From: Sporolactobacillus sp. CQH2019
GTDB taxonomy: Bacteria; Bacillota; Bacilli; Bacillales; Sporolactobacillaceae
Reading direction: 5' to 3'
NCBI RefSeq assembly: GCF_028765345.1
Contig: NZ_JARAJZ010000002.1
Span: 253,942 to 317,941, forward strand
DNA length: 64,000 bases
Part shown: positions 8,583-17,250 of the stretch, piece after piece
Numbering within the stretch: position 1 is the first letter of the stretch
Layout: each line of letters opens with the position of its first letter
The notes under the pieces: model-generated
Told to the model about the DNA's origin: nothing
Seen by the model: only the letters and a program-made list of their open reading frames with translations
The model's database searches: none
Position numbers and translations under genes: made by a program

Positions 8583-10841
8583 ATGGCAATAACCGAGTCA
8601 GATGTGGCTGTTCCGTTTTGGAAAGGCTTTCAGGGCAAGAGCTGGCAAAAAGAAATCGACGTTCGTGATTTTATCTTCAATAACTATAAAGCTTATGACG
8701 GAGATGAATCCTTTTTAACCCGTCCGACCGATGCGACAACAACGCTGAATAACAAACTTCTCGCACTGAAACTTAAGGAGCGCGAGGCCGGCGGTTTGCT
8801 CGAAGCGGATACGAAAGTGGTTTCTACTATCACGTCTCACAAACCGGGTTATCTTGATAAGGAGCTGGAGAAAATTGTCGGCCTGCAGACAGACAAACCG
8901 CTGAAGAAAGCTCTGATGCCCTTCGGAGGGATTCGCATGGCCAAAGAAGCGCTGGAATCCTATGGGCTGGACATTGATCCGGAAATCGACCACATTTTTA
9001 ATGATTATCGTAAGACGCACAATCAAGGAGTATTTGATGTGTATGACGCCCAGATGCGCAAGTGCCGGCACAATAAAATTATTACCGGCCTTCCGGATGC
9101 CTATGGGCGCGGGCGGCTGATCGGCGACTTTCCGCGGATCGCGCTGTACGGCATCGATCGTCTGCTGAAACAGAAACAGAAAGATTTTAATAATACCGGC
9201 GACGGAGAAATGACAAACGACGTCATCCAGCTGCGTGAAGAAATCTGCGAACAGTACCGTGCGCTGCAGCAAATGAAGGAACTGGCCGAGAGCTACGGAT
9301 TCGATATCTCGAAGCCCGCGCGAAATGCACAGGAAGCGATTCAGTGGATCTATTTCGGCTATCTGGCCTCTATTAAGCAGCAGAACGGTGCCGCCATGTC
9401 GATCGGACGGATTGACGCATTTCTGGATATTTATATTGAACGTGACTTGAAGGACGGCGTTTTAAACGAACAGGGAGCTCAGGAACTTATCGATCAGTTT
9501 ACAATGAAACTGAGGATGGTTTCCTTTATCCGCACACCGGAATATAATTCGCTGTACTCCGGCAATCCGGTTTGGGCCACCCTGTCTCTTGCCGGCATGG
9601 CTATGGACGGACGGCACATGGCCACCAAAACATCATACCGTTTTCTCCATACACTGGCCAATATGGGGCCTGCACCTGAACCGAATATTACACTGCTCTG
9701 GTCGAAACAGCTTCCGGAGAACTTCAAGCGCTATGCTGCCAGGGTTTCGATCGACAGCTCAACGATTCAGTATGAAAATGACGACCTGATGCGGACACAA
9801 TGGGGAACCGATTACTACGCAATCGCCTGCTGCGTTTCCGCACAGCCGGTAGCTGACGGCATGCAGTTTTTCGGTGCCCGTGCCAATCTCGCCAAAGCAG
9901 TGCTTTACACGATTAACGGCGGGGTTGATGAAATAACGAAGCAGCAGGTAGGTCCGGCTTATGAACCGATCCAATCCGAATACATTGACTTCGATGAATT
10001 TGAGAAAAAGCTGGATCCGATTCTCGATTGGCTGGCGGATGTTTATGTCAATTCGCTGAATGTCATTCATTACATGCATGACAAATACTATTATGAATCC
10101 GCCCAGATGGCTCTGAAGAATACGAAACTGAACCGCACCTTTGCGACCGGCATTTCCGGATTGTCCGTTGCCGCAGATTCGATTTCGGCCATAAAATACG
10201 GACGGGTCCGCGCGTTCCGCGATGAACAGGGGATCGCCATTGATTATAAAGCGGAAAAAGATTATCCGAAATACGGAAATAATGATGACCGGACCGACGA
10301 AATTGCCGTATCGCTCGTTAAAAAGCTTTATACTAAGATGGCGAAGCACCATCTCTATCGAGGCGCAACGCTTTCGACATCCGTCCTGACCATCACCTCA
10401 AATGTAGTTTACGGCAAGAATACCGGCTCGACTCCGAACGGCCGCGAGCAGGGGCAGCCTTTTGCACCCGGTGCCAATCCCTATTATGGTGCTGAGACAA
10501 ACGGTGCCCTTGCTTCACTGCTTTCCGTCGCCAAACTGCCCTATCAGTACGCGACTGACGGTATTTCCAATACTTTTGCCGTCACACCGGCAACGCTTGG
10601 TGCAGAACCGGAAACACGTACAAACACACTCGTTCATATGATCGACGGCTATATGGAAAATAAAGGCCATCATTTGAATATCAATGTGTTTAAACGTGAG
10701 ACCTTGATTGACGCGCAGAAGCATCCGGAAAAATATCCGACACTGACTATTCGTGTTTCAGGATATTGTGTCTATTTTGCCGATCTGACCAAGGAACAGC
10801 AGGATGATGTCATTTCCCGTACATTCCATGAAAGAATTTGA
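8583..10841 (+). CDS. pflB: formate C-acetyltransferase (pyruvate formate-lyase)
   Basis: A 752-residue glycyl-radical enzyme that splits pyruvate with CoA into acetyl-CoA and formate under anaerobic conditions. The adjacent active-site cysteines are at about residues 416-417 (IACCVSAQP), and the radical-bearing Gly is in the C-terminal RVSGY motif at about residue 727, matching the position in E. coli PflB. Length and motifs are complete, so it should be active. The ATG at 8583 has the better spacing to GGGAGG than the ATG at 8577. Its activase gene follows 50 bp downstream, so the two form an operon ended by the terminator at 11696-11739. Confidence 0.96.
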   Translation: MAITESDVAVPFWKGFQGKSWQKEIDVRDFIFNNYKAYDGDESFLTRPTDATTTLNNKLLALKLKEREAGGLLEADTKVVSTITSHKPGYLDKELEKIVGLQTDKPLKKALMPFGGIRMAKEALESYGLDIDPEIDHIFNDYRKTHNQGVFDVYDAQMRKCRHNKIITGLPDAYGRGRLIGDFPRIALYGIDRLLKQKQKDFNNTGDGEMTNDVIQLREEICEQYRALQQMKELAESYGFDISKPARNAQEAIQWIYFGYLASIKQQNGAAMSIGRIDAFLDIYIERDLKDGVLNEQGAQELIDQFTMKLRMVSFIRTPEYNSLYSGNPVWATLSLAGMAMDGRHMATKTSYRFLHTLANMGPAPEPNITLLWSKQLPENFKRYAARVSIDSSTIQYENDDLMRTQWGTDYYAIACCVSAQPVADGMQFFGARANLAKAVLYTINGGVDEITKQQVGPAYEPIQSEYIDFDEFEKKLDPILDWLADVYVNSLNVIHYMHDKYYYESAQMALKNTKLNRTFATGISGLSVAADSISAIKYGRVRAFRDEQGIAIDYKAEKDYPKYGNNDDRTDEIAVSLVKKLYTKMAKHHLYRGATLSTSVLTITSNVVYGKNTGSTPNGREQGQPFAPGANPYYGAETNGALASLLSVAKLPYQYATDGISNTFAVTPATLGAEPETRTNTLVHMIDGYMENKGHHLNINVFKRETLIDAQKHPEKYPTLTIRVSGYCVYFADLTKEQQDDVISRTFHERI

Positions 10842-10891
10842 CCCTGGCTGACTCGTGCTGTGATTGATTGATTTGATGAAGATCCGAGAGG

Positions 10892-11674
10892 ATGGCTATA
10901 CAAACTATGCAAAACAACAAAACAGAAAAACGCACAGTTTACGGCTATATTCATTCGACAGAGAGCTTCGGCGCAGTCGACGGGCCGGGCATCCGTTTTG
11001 TCGTTTTTGTCCAGGGATGCCGCATGCGCTGCCAGTACTGCCATAATCCGGATACATGGAAAACACAGGTCGGCACAAAGATGAGCGCTGACGAGGTGCT
11101 TGAGAAAGCTCTTCCCTACAGGAATTTCTGGGGAACGGAAGGCGGCATAACGATCAGCGGCGGCGAAGTGCTTCTTCAGACGGACTTTGCCCTTGATCTG
11201 TTCAGAAAGGCTAAGGCCCTTGGTATCCATACCTGCCTGGATACTGCGGGGCAGCCTTTCACACGTACAGAGCCTTTTTTCGGCAAATTCAGGCAGTTGA
11301 TGGCCGTCACCGATCTCTTGCTGGTGGACATCAAGGAGATCGATCCGGAGAAGCATCGCCAGCTGACCGGTTTCCCGAATGATAACATTCTCGACATGTG
11401 CCGCTATCTCTCGGATATTAATAAACCGGTCTGGATCCGCCACGTCCTTGTTCCCGGACGAACGGATTTTGATGAAGATCTCATCTGCCTGGACCGTTTC
11501 ATCCGGACACTTGGCAACGTCCGGAGGGTCGAAGTTCTTCCCTATCACACCATGGGGGTAGCAAAATATCATCAGATGGGCATCCGCTATCGGCTGGAAG
11601 ACATCGAACCGCCGACCCGGGAAAGAGTACAAAACGCAGAACAATTACTCCACTGTACGGCGTATACCGACTGA
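10892..11674 (+). CDS. pflA: pyruvate formate-lyase activating enzyme (radical SAM)
   Basis: A 260-residue radical SAM protein with the CRMRCQYC form of the Cys-x3-Cys-x2-Cys [4Fe-4S] motif, the GPGIRFVVFVQGC lead-in, and the glycine-rich ISGGEVLLQ SAM-binding segment. It makes the glycyl radical on PflB using S-adenosylmethionine. GAGAGG lies almost directly in front of the ATG at 10892, so the ATG at 10907 is a possible alternative start; the first is kept by convention. Second gene of the pflBA operon. Confidence 0.95.
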   Translation: MAIQTMQNNKTEKRTVYGYIHSTESFGAVDGPGIRFVVFVQGCRMRCQYCHNPDTWKTQVGTKMSADEVLEKALPYRNFWGTEGGITISGGEVLLQTDFALDLFRKAKALGIHTCLDTAGQPFTRTEPFFGKFRQLMAVTDLLLVDIKEIDPEKHRQLTGFPNDNILDMCRYLSDINKPVWIRHVLVPGRTDFDEDLICLDRFIRTLGNVRRVEVLPYHTMGVAKYHQMGIRYRLEDIEPPTRERVQNAEQLLHCTAYTD

Positions 11675-11695
11675 TTCTGGCATGCATATAGAACA

Positions 11696-11739
11696 AAAGC
11701 ACCTTCCGGCAAAACAATAATGGTCGGAAGATGCTTTTT
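11696..11739 (+). terminator. terminator of the pflBA operon
   Basis: Hairpin AAGCACCTTCCG / CGGAAGATGCTT with one C-A mismatch, followed by a T run (TTTTTATTT), 20 bp after the pflA stop. Confidence 0.75.
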
Positions 11740-11915
11740 ATTTCTAAATAACATGATTTCAAAAATAGGGTGTACATGGATAGCTGAAGCATATCGCCAT
11801 CGCTGACGTTATGAGAGGACATTGAAAAGTTCCATATTAAGATCAATACGTTTAAATGTTAATGGCAATTAAGGAATGTAGCATTTGGCAATTAGCAGAT
11901 TATAATAAGTTCAAT

Positions 11916-12025
11916 GCACGGCTTTACATGGAGAGGCGGATGCAGTAGGCTGATAGGCCGTGCAAAACCAATGTGCCTGCAGCTTTTGCAGTAGAACTGT
12001 ATCCGCAGAGGCTCCATGTCAAGCC
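11916..12025. other. large imperfect inverted repeat with competing inner stem
   Basis: The left arm GGCTTTACATGGAG...CGGATGCAG (11920-11945) pairs with CTGTATCCG...CTCCATGTCAAGCC (11997-12025), giving about 23 pairs with a few mismatches and an asymmetric bulge. Overlapping the left arm, TGCACGGC at 11915-11922 can instead pair perfectly with GCCGTGCA at 11957-11964, so the two folds exclude each other. The region lies between two convergent operons, outside both terminators. It could be a small non-coding RNA, a MITE-like element or a decayed intron piece; no family is recognised. Confidence 0.45.
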
Positions 12026-12138
12026 ATTTATGATATTTAACAAATGAGAATTATAAAATTAATTGAATTGCCGAAACATGCATTTTCTACTTGCCAAAAA
12101 CAGTTTAAACACATATCGACTGTATTGACTCTCTGAAA

Positions 12139-12170
12139 TAAAAACTCCGGATAGTCAGCTTCTATCCGGA
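12139..12170 (-). terminator. terminator of the kdgA-kinase operon
   Basis: Perfect 9-bp stem TCCGGATAG / CTATCCGGA with a 7-base loop. On the minus strand it is followed by a TTTTTA tract. It lies 60 bp after the kinase stop. Confidence 0.75.
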
Positions 12171-12230
12171 ATCTTGGTCATGCAGCAATAGACTATTAAT
12201 AAGGAAGGAACTTTTTCACGTGTAAAGCGT

Positions 12231-13235
12231 TTATCGCTTCACCTCACTATTCGGTGAATCCAGCCATGTCTGGATATCCCGGGCGGAAAGCGAAATCCAG
12301 TCCCCACTGATCGTATGTTTAAGCAGTGAAGCAGCCATCGCAAACGGAAGAATAACTTCCGCCGGCCTCTCTGTCAATATTCCGTGCAGAATCCCGGCTA
12401 CAAAAGCATCTCCGCCGCCGATCCGATCCACTATCGGAAACAGCCGATAATTTTTCGATTGGACAAAATGACCGTCTTTCCAAAGAATTCCCTGCAATTC
12501 ATTATTCGATGTGGAGAAAACATGACGATTAGTCGCATAAAGCGCCCGGATATTCGGATATTTATCGGCAATCCGGCGATAACAAGCCTCCATCTGTTCC
12601 GGACGCGCCTGGGCCGAATCTATCCCAAAGAAATTATGCGCGTCCAGATAATTGGCACAGCAATACGTAATCATCGGCAAAATCGGGCAAATCGACTTTC
12701 TGGCTGTTTCCAGCGACCACATCGCCTGCCGGAAATTGATATCGAAACTGACCGGAATGCCACGCTCATAGGCAGCCTGCACTAATTTCTGCCCATTAAG
12801 ATGCCACGCTTCAGATAAGGCAAAAGTGATTCCCGATATGTGGAACAGCGAGACATCGGCAAAAAGTTTGTCCAGATCCCACTCACTCATGTTCATCTCG
12901 CAGATAGAAGAAGCCTTGCGGTCATAAATTACCCTGGAAAAACGCAGACTATTTCCCTGCTCCAAGAAATAAATGCCGATCCGTTCGCCGCCGAACAATA
13001 CTGCCGACGTATCTACCTGATTGGCGTGTAAAACTCTTAAAGCGGCCATACCCAGCGGGGAATCCGGCAATTTACTGGCGAAAACAACCGAATGGCCGAA
13101 ATTGGACAGGATGGAGGCTACATTGGCCTCCGAACCCCCATAATTGGCATTTAGCTGTCGGCTGCTGTTTAACAGCTCACCGACATCCGTCGAAAGCCGG
13201 AGCAAGATTTCGCCAAGCGCCAGAATCTTAGGCAT
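12231..13235 (-). CDS. PfkB-family kinase, probable 2-keto-3-deoxygluconate kinase
   Basis: A 334-residue ribokinase-fold kinase starting with GEILLRLS and carrying a GGSEANVA substrate motif and the catalytic signature DRIGGGDAFVAG. The ATG at 13235 is preferred over the GTG at 13244. It overlaps the end of the KDPG aldolase gene by 8 bp, which indicates translational coupling. With the aldolase it completes KDG -> KDPG -> pyruvate + glyceraldehyde-3-phosphate. It is clearly divergent from the kinase at 1-927; one of the two may act on another keto-sugar. Terminator follows at 12139-12170. Confidence 0.8.
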   Translation of the reverse strand: MPKILALGEILLRLSTDVGELLNSSRQLNANYGGSEANVASILSNFGHSVVFASKLPDSPLGMAALRVLHANQVDTSAVLFGGERIGIYFLEQGNSLRFSRVIYDRKASSICEMNMSEWDLDKLFADVSLFHISGITFALSEAWHLNGQKLVQAAYERGIPVSFDINFRQAMWSLETARKSICPILPMITYCCANYLDAHNFFGIDSAQARPEQMEACYRRIADKYPNIRALYATNRHVFSTSNNELQGILWKDGHFVQSKNYRLFPIVDRIGGGDAFVAGILHGILTERPAEVILPFAMAASLLKHTISGDWISLSARDIQTWLDSPNSEVKR

Positions 13236-13881
13236 GCCGACCACTCAACTGTCTGTACCGTTGCGCGAATGCCTTGGCCGTTTCCGTTACTTTATCAAAT
13301 TGATTCGTTTTCGCCGGTTTCAGCAGGCTTCCGCCGACACCGATGACTTTACAGCCCGCCTGATACCAGTCGGCCAGATTATCGAGATTGACTCCGCCGG
13401 ATGGCATGATCTCCAATTGCGGAAGAGGCGCCTTGACATCCTTAATAAAGGCCGGACCCAGCACATCGCTTGGAAAAAACTTAACTAAGTCCGATCCGGC
13501 TTTCATCGCCGTTTTCATTTCATTGACTGTCATGCATCCCGGAATATAAGGGATCTGATATAAATTGCAAAGTTCGGCCGTTTCCCGATCAAACGTCGGA
13601 GCGACAACAAATTTTGCACCGGCTGTGATTGCATCATGCGCCGCATGAGCATCAAGGACGGTACCGGCGCCGATCACGACTCCCCCGTCGTCCGCATATT
13701 CTTTCGCTAAATTTTCAATCGCCTGAACGGCACCCGGCACTGTGAACGTCAGTTCAATACTTTTGACGCCCCCGGCAACAAGCGCATCCGCAATTTTCAA
13801 TGCTTTTTCAGCCGATTCGGCACGTAAAACCGCAACAATTCCGTTCTTTTCCAGTGCCGTTAAAACAGCGATCTTCTGCAT
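13228..13881 (-). CDS. kdgA: 2-keto-3-deoxy-6-phosphogluconate aldolase
   Basis: A 217-residue class I aldolase of the Eda/KdgA family. The Schiff-base Lys lies in DLVKFFPSD, the catalytic Glu in IELTFTVP, and the GAGTVLDA and MPSGGV phosphate-binding segments are present. It cleaves KDPG to pyruvate and glyceraldehyde-3-phosphate. GCAGGAGG precedes the ATG at 13881. First gene of a two-gene operon with the kinase. An 18-bp perfect palindrome about 67 bp upstream is the likely operator of the neighbouring IclR-type regulator. Confidence 0.93.
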   Translation of the reverse strand: MQKIAVLTALEKNGIVAVLRAESAEKALKIADALVAGGVKSIELTFTVPGAVQAIENLAKEYADDGGVVIGAGTVLDAHAAHDAITAGAKFVVAPTFDRETAELCNLYQIPYIPGCMTVNEMKTAMKAGSDLVKFFPSDVLGPAFIKDVKAPLPQLEIMPSGGVNLDNLADWYQAGCKVIGVGGSLLKPAKTNQFDKVTETAKAFAQRYRQLSGRHA

Positions 13882-13947
13882 TATGAAAACCTCCTGCCGT
13901 TTCTATTTAATAAATTGCATTTATATATAATAGATTTTCATCTTTAT

Positions 13948-13965
13948 TATAGTGCATGCACTATA
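13948..13965. promoter_or_regulatory. 18-bp perfect palindrome, probable KdgR/IclR-type operator
   Basis: TATAGTGCATGCACTATA is identical to its own reverse complement. It lies 67-84 bp upstream of the kdgA start, next to AT-rich promoter-like sequence (TATATAATA, 13922-13932). The only regulator adjacent is the IclR-family gene at 14145-14906, and IclR proteins bind palindromes of this size. No second copy was noticed in the window. Confidence 0.6.
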
Positions 13966-14037
13966 CTTCGTAAACCTTTTCATTTTATTTCTCACCGGAA
14001 TGTTCGTTTAAAATCGGAATCCTCTCAATGGGAAAAC

Positions 14038-14078
14038 AAAGCAGCTTTCTACCCCCGAACGGGCAGAAAGCTGCTTTT
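14038..14078 (-). terminator. terminator downstream of the IclR regulator gene
   Basis: Perfect 13-bp stem AAAGCAGCTTTCT / AGAAAGCTGCTTT with a 14-base loop. On the minus strand it is followed by a TTTGTTTT tract. It lies 66 bp after the regulator stop. Confidence 0.75.
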
Positions 14079-14144
14079 AGAGATCAGATATTTTTTATGG
14101 TTCACGAAAGCCGAAAACGGCGGATCCGTTACCAGCCAAAATTT

Positions 14145-14906
14145 CTACGCATTCATCTTGCTTTCAATTTCCAGTCGTGCTTTTTTTAATAAAGCGATAA
14201 TCTTCTTTTTCTTTTCCTCGTTGATTCGAAAGACAGGCGTACTGACACTCATCAGGCCCTCTATCCTGCCCTGATGTTTAATGACCGTACCGATACAGTA
14301 AATCTCGTCTTCATTTTCTTCGTTATCCGTCGCATAGCCGCATTGTCTGATTTCTTCCAGATTCTCAAGCAGCCGATCCGGATCGGTTATAGTATTTCTC
14401 GACCTTTTTATCAGCTTAACACGGTGAAAATAATCTAGAACCGTTTGCTTATCCTGTTCCGCAAGATAGGCTTTTCCCATTGCCGAGCAGTAAAGATCAA
14501 TGGAATGGCCGACCTGAGAACGCAAAATGATTTTTCCTTTGCTGTTTATCTTTTTAACATAAACAATCTGATCGTGATCAAATACGCCTAAATGAATCGT
14601 TTCCCCCAATTCCTCATTCAAAGCCACAAGGTAGGGTTCGGCAAATTCGACGATACTGAATGATTTACGGGCGGCTTCTCCGTAGCTGATCATTTTGATC
14701 CCCAGCGTGTATCTTTTTGTCCCTTCATCCCGTTTGACGTAACCGACCAAACAAAGCGTATTTAATATTTTCAAAACGGTGGATTTGCTGGTTTGCAAAG
14801 ATGTATAGATTTCCTGCAGATTCATGGGACGACTCTGCTGCTCTAAAAAATCCAAAATCTGTTTGGCACGGAGAATAACTGTTCCATAAGGCTTCTGTTC
14901 AGGCAT
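14145..14906 (-). CDS. kdgR: IclR-family transcriptional regulator (KdgR-like)
   Basis: A 253-residue protein with an N-terminal winged HTH (about residues 10-70, with QEIYTSLQTSKSTVLKILNTL as the recognition region) and a C-terminal IclR effector domain (HLGVFDHDQIVYVKK, then LYCSAMGKAYLA and a final DEIYCIG segment). IclR proteins in this setting usually sense KDG or a related intermediate and repress the kdg genes. It is transcribed in the same direction as kdgA and lies upstream of it, but a terminator separates them. The symbol is by context; the ligand is not shown by sequence. Confidence 0.8.
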   Translation of the reverse strand: MPEQKPYGTVILRAKQILDFLEQQSRPMNLQEIYTSLQTSKSTVLKILNTLCLVGYVKRDEGTKRYTLGIKMISYGEAARKSFSIVEFAEPYLVALNEELGETIHLGVFDHDQIVYVKKINSKGKIILRSQVGHSIDLYCSAMGKAYLAEQDKQTVLDYFHRVKLIKRSRNTITDPDRLLENLEEIRQCGYATDNEENEDEIYCIGTVIKHQGRIEGLMSVSTPVFRINEEKKKKIIALLKKARLEIESKMNA

Positions 14907-15077
14907 GGGCTCCCAATTAACGTTCGCTCTGAGCTACTGTTTTCTTCAGAATCACAGACACCGTTAAAAGGTTTCAACTCCTAATATCGTATTTAAGTTT
15001 ATTATAAATCAATTAAGGTTCTTCACCAACTAAATTTTATTAATCAGCTCGTCGTAAAGCCGCTCTAAAAAGGAGTA
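14907..15077. other. intergenic region between IclR gene and repeat array
   Basis: AT-rich upstream region of the IclR gene that should contain its promoter on the minus strand. No clear operator palindrome or gene seen. Confidence 0.4.
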
Positions 15078-15240
15078 GTTGCTCCGAACCGTGCGACAGA
15101 CGCACCCAAACGCCAAAATGTCACACTGAAACATTTAAAAACTGTACCGAATTGAACAATCGATCCAAATCACGCCAAACTCGCACCGAATTGCACTCAG
15201 CGCGCTCCGAATCAGGTCAAAGTCTCTCCGAATCACCCAA
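15078..15240 (+). repeat. degenerate 21-bp phased repeat array (CCGAA core)
   Basis: A CCGAA or near-CCGAA core recurs at 15083, 15106 (CCAAA), 15126 (CTGAA), 15147, 15165 (CCAAA), 15186, 15207 and 15228, i.e. every 21 bp with two or three slips. The complement, TTCGG, is the core of the well preserved array at 25905-26388, so this is an older array of the same family in the opposite orientation. No head unit like 8113-8280 precedes it and no open reading frame covers it. Confidence 0.6.
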
Positions 15241-15429
15241 CTCATCAAGGATGAACGACTTCATGAAATTCTCGCTCAAGTATCCATTTAATAATAGATT
15301 AACCCATATTCCGTGTAAACTCGCTATGTAGTCATTACGACAGTATCCCTTGTGCGGAACCTCCCGACAAAAAAGCAGACGGAACGCCTAAAGTATCATC
15401 TGACAGCCGAATCAGGATTTTCGCAGCTG
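15241..15429. other. intergenic region
   Basis: Sequence between the degenerate array and the DeoR gene, downstream of the latter. No gene and no clear terminator hairpin seen. Confidence 0.35.
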
Positions 15430-16188
15430 TCAATAGATTAACTCGATCTGGTGTTCTCGCGTAAAATCAAGCCATTCATCGGAAGGCTTTCTATCCGTGA
15501 CAAGATAATCGACTTTCTCAAGCGAAAGCAGATTCAATAAAGCAACCTGATCAAATTTGTCATGATCGGCCACAATGATAATTTTATTGGCCTGGGCGAT
15601 CATGACCTTTTTCACGTCCGCATCAAAACTGTTCGATTCCGTAATTCCCCTTTCAAGCGCTACTCCCTTGCAGCCGAGGATCGCCGCGTCGACGTTGTAC
15701 CTCTTAACTGTATCCATGGCTTCCGAGCCGACCAGTGAAAAGGAAAAGGGGCGCAGACTGCCGCCCGTCGAAATCATTTGCTGATCATGAGTCGATCCAA
15801 GGCGAAGCGCTTCGATTGAACTCGTTAAGATAGTCAGATTTTTTTTCTGCTTATACAATTCATGAATGACTGCCAGTCCTGTCGAGGATGAATCGACAAC
15901 CAGGGAATCGCCGTCTTTAATCAAATGGGAGACTCTTTGCGCGATGTACTGCTTCTCCTTCTGGTTTATCGTGTGGCGCTCTTTATATGGAATTTCTTCG
16001 TTTGTATGGGAATTCAGAAATGCACCGCCGTAGATACGCGTACATAGGCCCTTCTGTTCCATTTTTTCCAAATCACGGCGAATCGTCTCTTCTGTGACGC
16101 TAAAAGACACAGCGAGTTCGGAAACGAACACTTTTTTCTTTTTCAAGAGTTCATTTTTAATTCCCTCCTGCCGTTCAAAAGCAAGCAT
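15430..16188 (-). CDS. DeoR/GlpR-family transcriptional regulator, probable rhamnose repressor
   Basis: A 252-residue protein with the DeoR N-terminal HTH (VSELAVSFSVTEETIRRDLEKME) followed by the TRIYGGAF turn and a C-terminal sugar-phosphate sensing domain (DSSSTGLAVIHEL, LTSSIEAL, GCKGV). TAAGGAGG precedes the ATG at 16188. It lies just beyond the terminator of the rhamnose operon in the same direction, with its own upstream region. In Bacillus subtilis the rhamnose operon is controlled by the DeoR-type protein RhaR (YulB), so this is the likely counterpart, sensing rhamnulose-1-phosphate. That function is inference from family and context. Confidence 0.75.
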   Translation of the reverse strand: MLAFERQEGIKNELLKKKKVFVSELAVSFSVTEETIRRDLEKMEQKGLCTRIYGGAFLNSHTNEEIPYKERHTINQKEKQYIAQRVSHLIKDGDSLVVDSSSTGLAVIHELYKQKKNLTILTSSIEALRLGSTHDQQMISTGGSLRPFSFSLVGSEAMDTVKRYNVDAAILGCKGVALERGITESNSFDADVKKVMIAQANKIIIVADHDKFDQVALLNLLSLEKVDYLVTDRKPSDEWLDFTREHQIELIY

Positions 16189-16338
16189 AAAAATCCTCCT
16201 TAACTATTTTTGCCGACTCGTGTCCGCCTTTTGCTTTTCTGTTTTTCTTTGTTTAATTCATTTATTTTATAATAAATAGGGATATTTCTCAATAAATAAT
16301 CAAAAACAATATAAAATAAAGATTAATTTTGAAAAAAT

Positions 16339-16381
16339 AAAAGTGCAGCCTCGTTCATCGCGAAACGAGGCTGCACTTTTT
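16339..16381 (-). terminator. terminator of the rhamnose operon
   Basis: Near-perfect stem of about 18 bp, AAAAGTGCAGCCTCGTT with its complement around a CATCGCG loop. On the minus strand it is followed by a T-rich tract. It separates rhaD from the DeoR gene. Confidence 0.8.
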
Positions 16382-16405
16382 CAGGCTTAATTATTTATAA
16401 AGCGC

Positions 16406-17227
16406 TCAGACATCCAGATAACCTTCACGCGGAATGACATGAAACGCCCGGGCTAAATCGCTTAGCTCCTGATCGGTAATGGCCTGTTTGATTTCGCCGC
16501 CCTGCTGCTGAATGACGGACCAGATCTGAGCGGCCTTTTCAAGCGTCTCAATCAATCCGAACGCCTCATCGATCGAGTTTCCCGAAGCAAACACACCGTG
16601 CTGCGGCCAGATGACCGAGCGGAAGCTTTCCATCTTAGCGGCGGTTGCTTCGCCGATCGTCGTCGTTCCGGGCACCATCCATGGAATGATCCCGACACCT
16701 TCCGGAAAAACAACCAGCGATTCCGACTGCATCTTCCACAGAATTCTTGAGATCGCACGTTCATCCAGCTTTTGTGTAAATGTGATCGCGATCAGATGGG
16801 TCGGATGACAGTGCATGATCACACGTTGATTTTTATCGTGTTTCAGCCGCACCTTGTGTCCCATCAGATGGGTCGGGAATTCGCTTGTCGGCTGTCCGCC
16901 GTCATTCAGCCCCCAAAGCAGGTCGACACTCTTTCCGTCCTCGGCGATGCGGACGAGTCCGGTGTCCCGTTCCGGGAAATCAATAATATTTTTTAAATAC
17001 CGTCCGGTGCCTGTGACAAGGAAGTACATACCCGCCAGATCTTTTCCGTCAAAATCAATCGGAATATGACGCAGAGCGGTTTTCGTATCTTCGTACGGCG
17101 CTACTTCTTCTCCCGTCAGACGGTAGCTGACATTGCCGCCGTTGCGCTCGTCCCACCCGTGTTCGTAGAGGCGGAAGGTAATCTTAGCGAATTCTTTAAC
17201 ATAGGGTGATTCCATAAATTTGGTCAT
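16406..17227 (-). CDS. rhaD: rhamnulose-1-phosphate aldolase
   Basis: A 273-residue class II aldolase that splits L-rhamnulose-1-phosphate into dihydroxyacetone phosphate and L-lactaldehyde. Zn-binding residues are visible in MHCHPTHL and [10 protein letters not shown], and the N-terminal [14 protein letters not shown] segment is diagnostic of RhaD. The GGGAGG is one base before the ATG at 17236 but nine bases before the ATG at 17227, so the latter is chosen; it also matches the E. coli length. It is the last gene of the rhamnose operon, 23 bp after rhaA, and is followed by a terminator. Confidence 0.94.
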   Translation of the reverse strand: MTKFMESPYVKEFAKITFRLYEHGWDERNGGNVSYRLTGEEVAPYEDTKTALRHIPIDFDGKDLAGMYFLVTGTGRYLKNIIDFPERDTGLVRIAEDGKSVDLLWGLNDGGQPTSEFPTHLMGHKVRLKHDKNQRVIMHCHPTHLIAITFTQKLDERAISRILWKMQSESLVVFPEGVGIIPWMVPGTTTIGEATAAKMESFRSVIWPQHGVFASGNSIDEAFGLIETLEKAAQIWSVIQQQGGEIKQAITDQELSDLARAFHVIPREGYLDV

Positions 17228-17250
17228 TGCTTTCATTCCTCCCGGTACGG

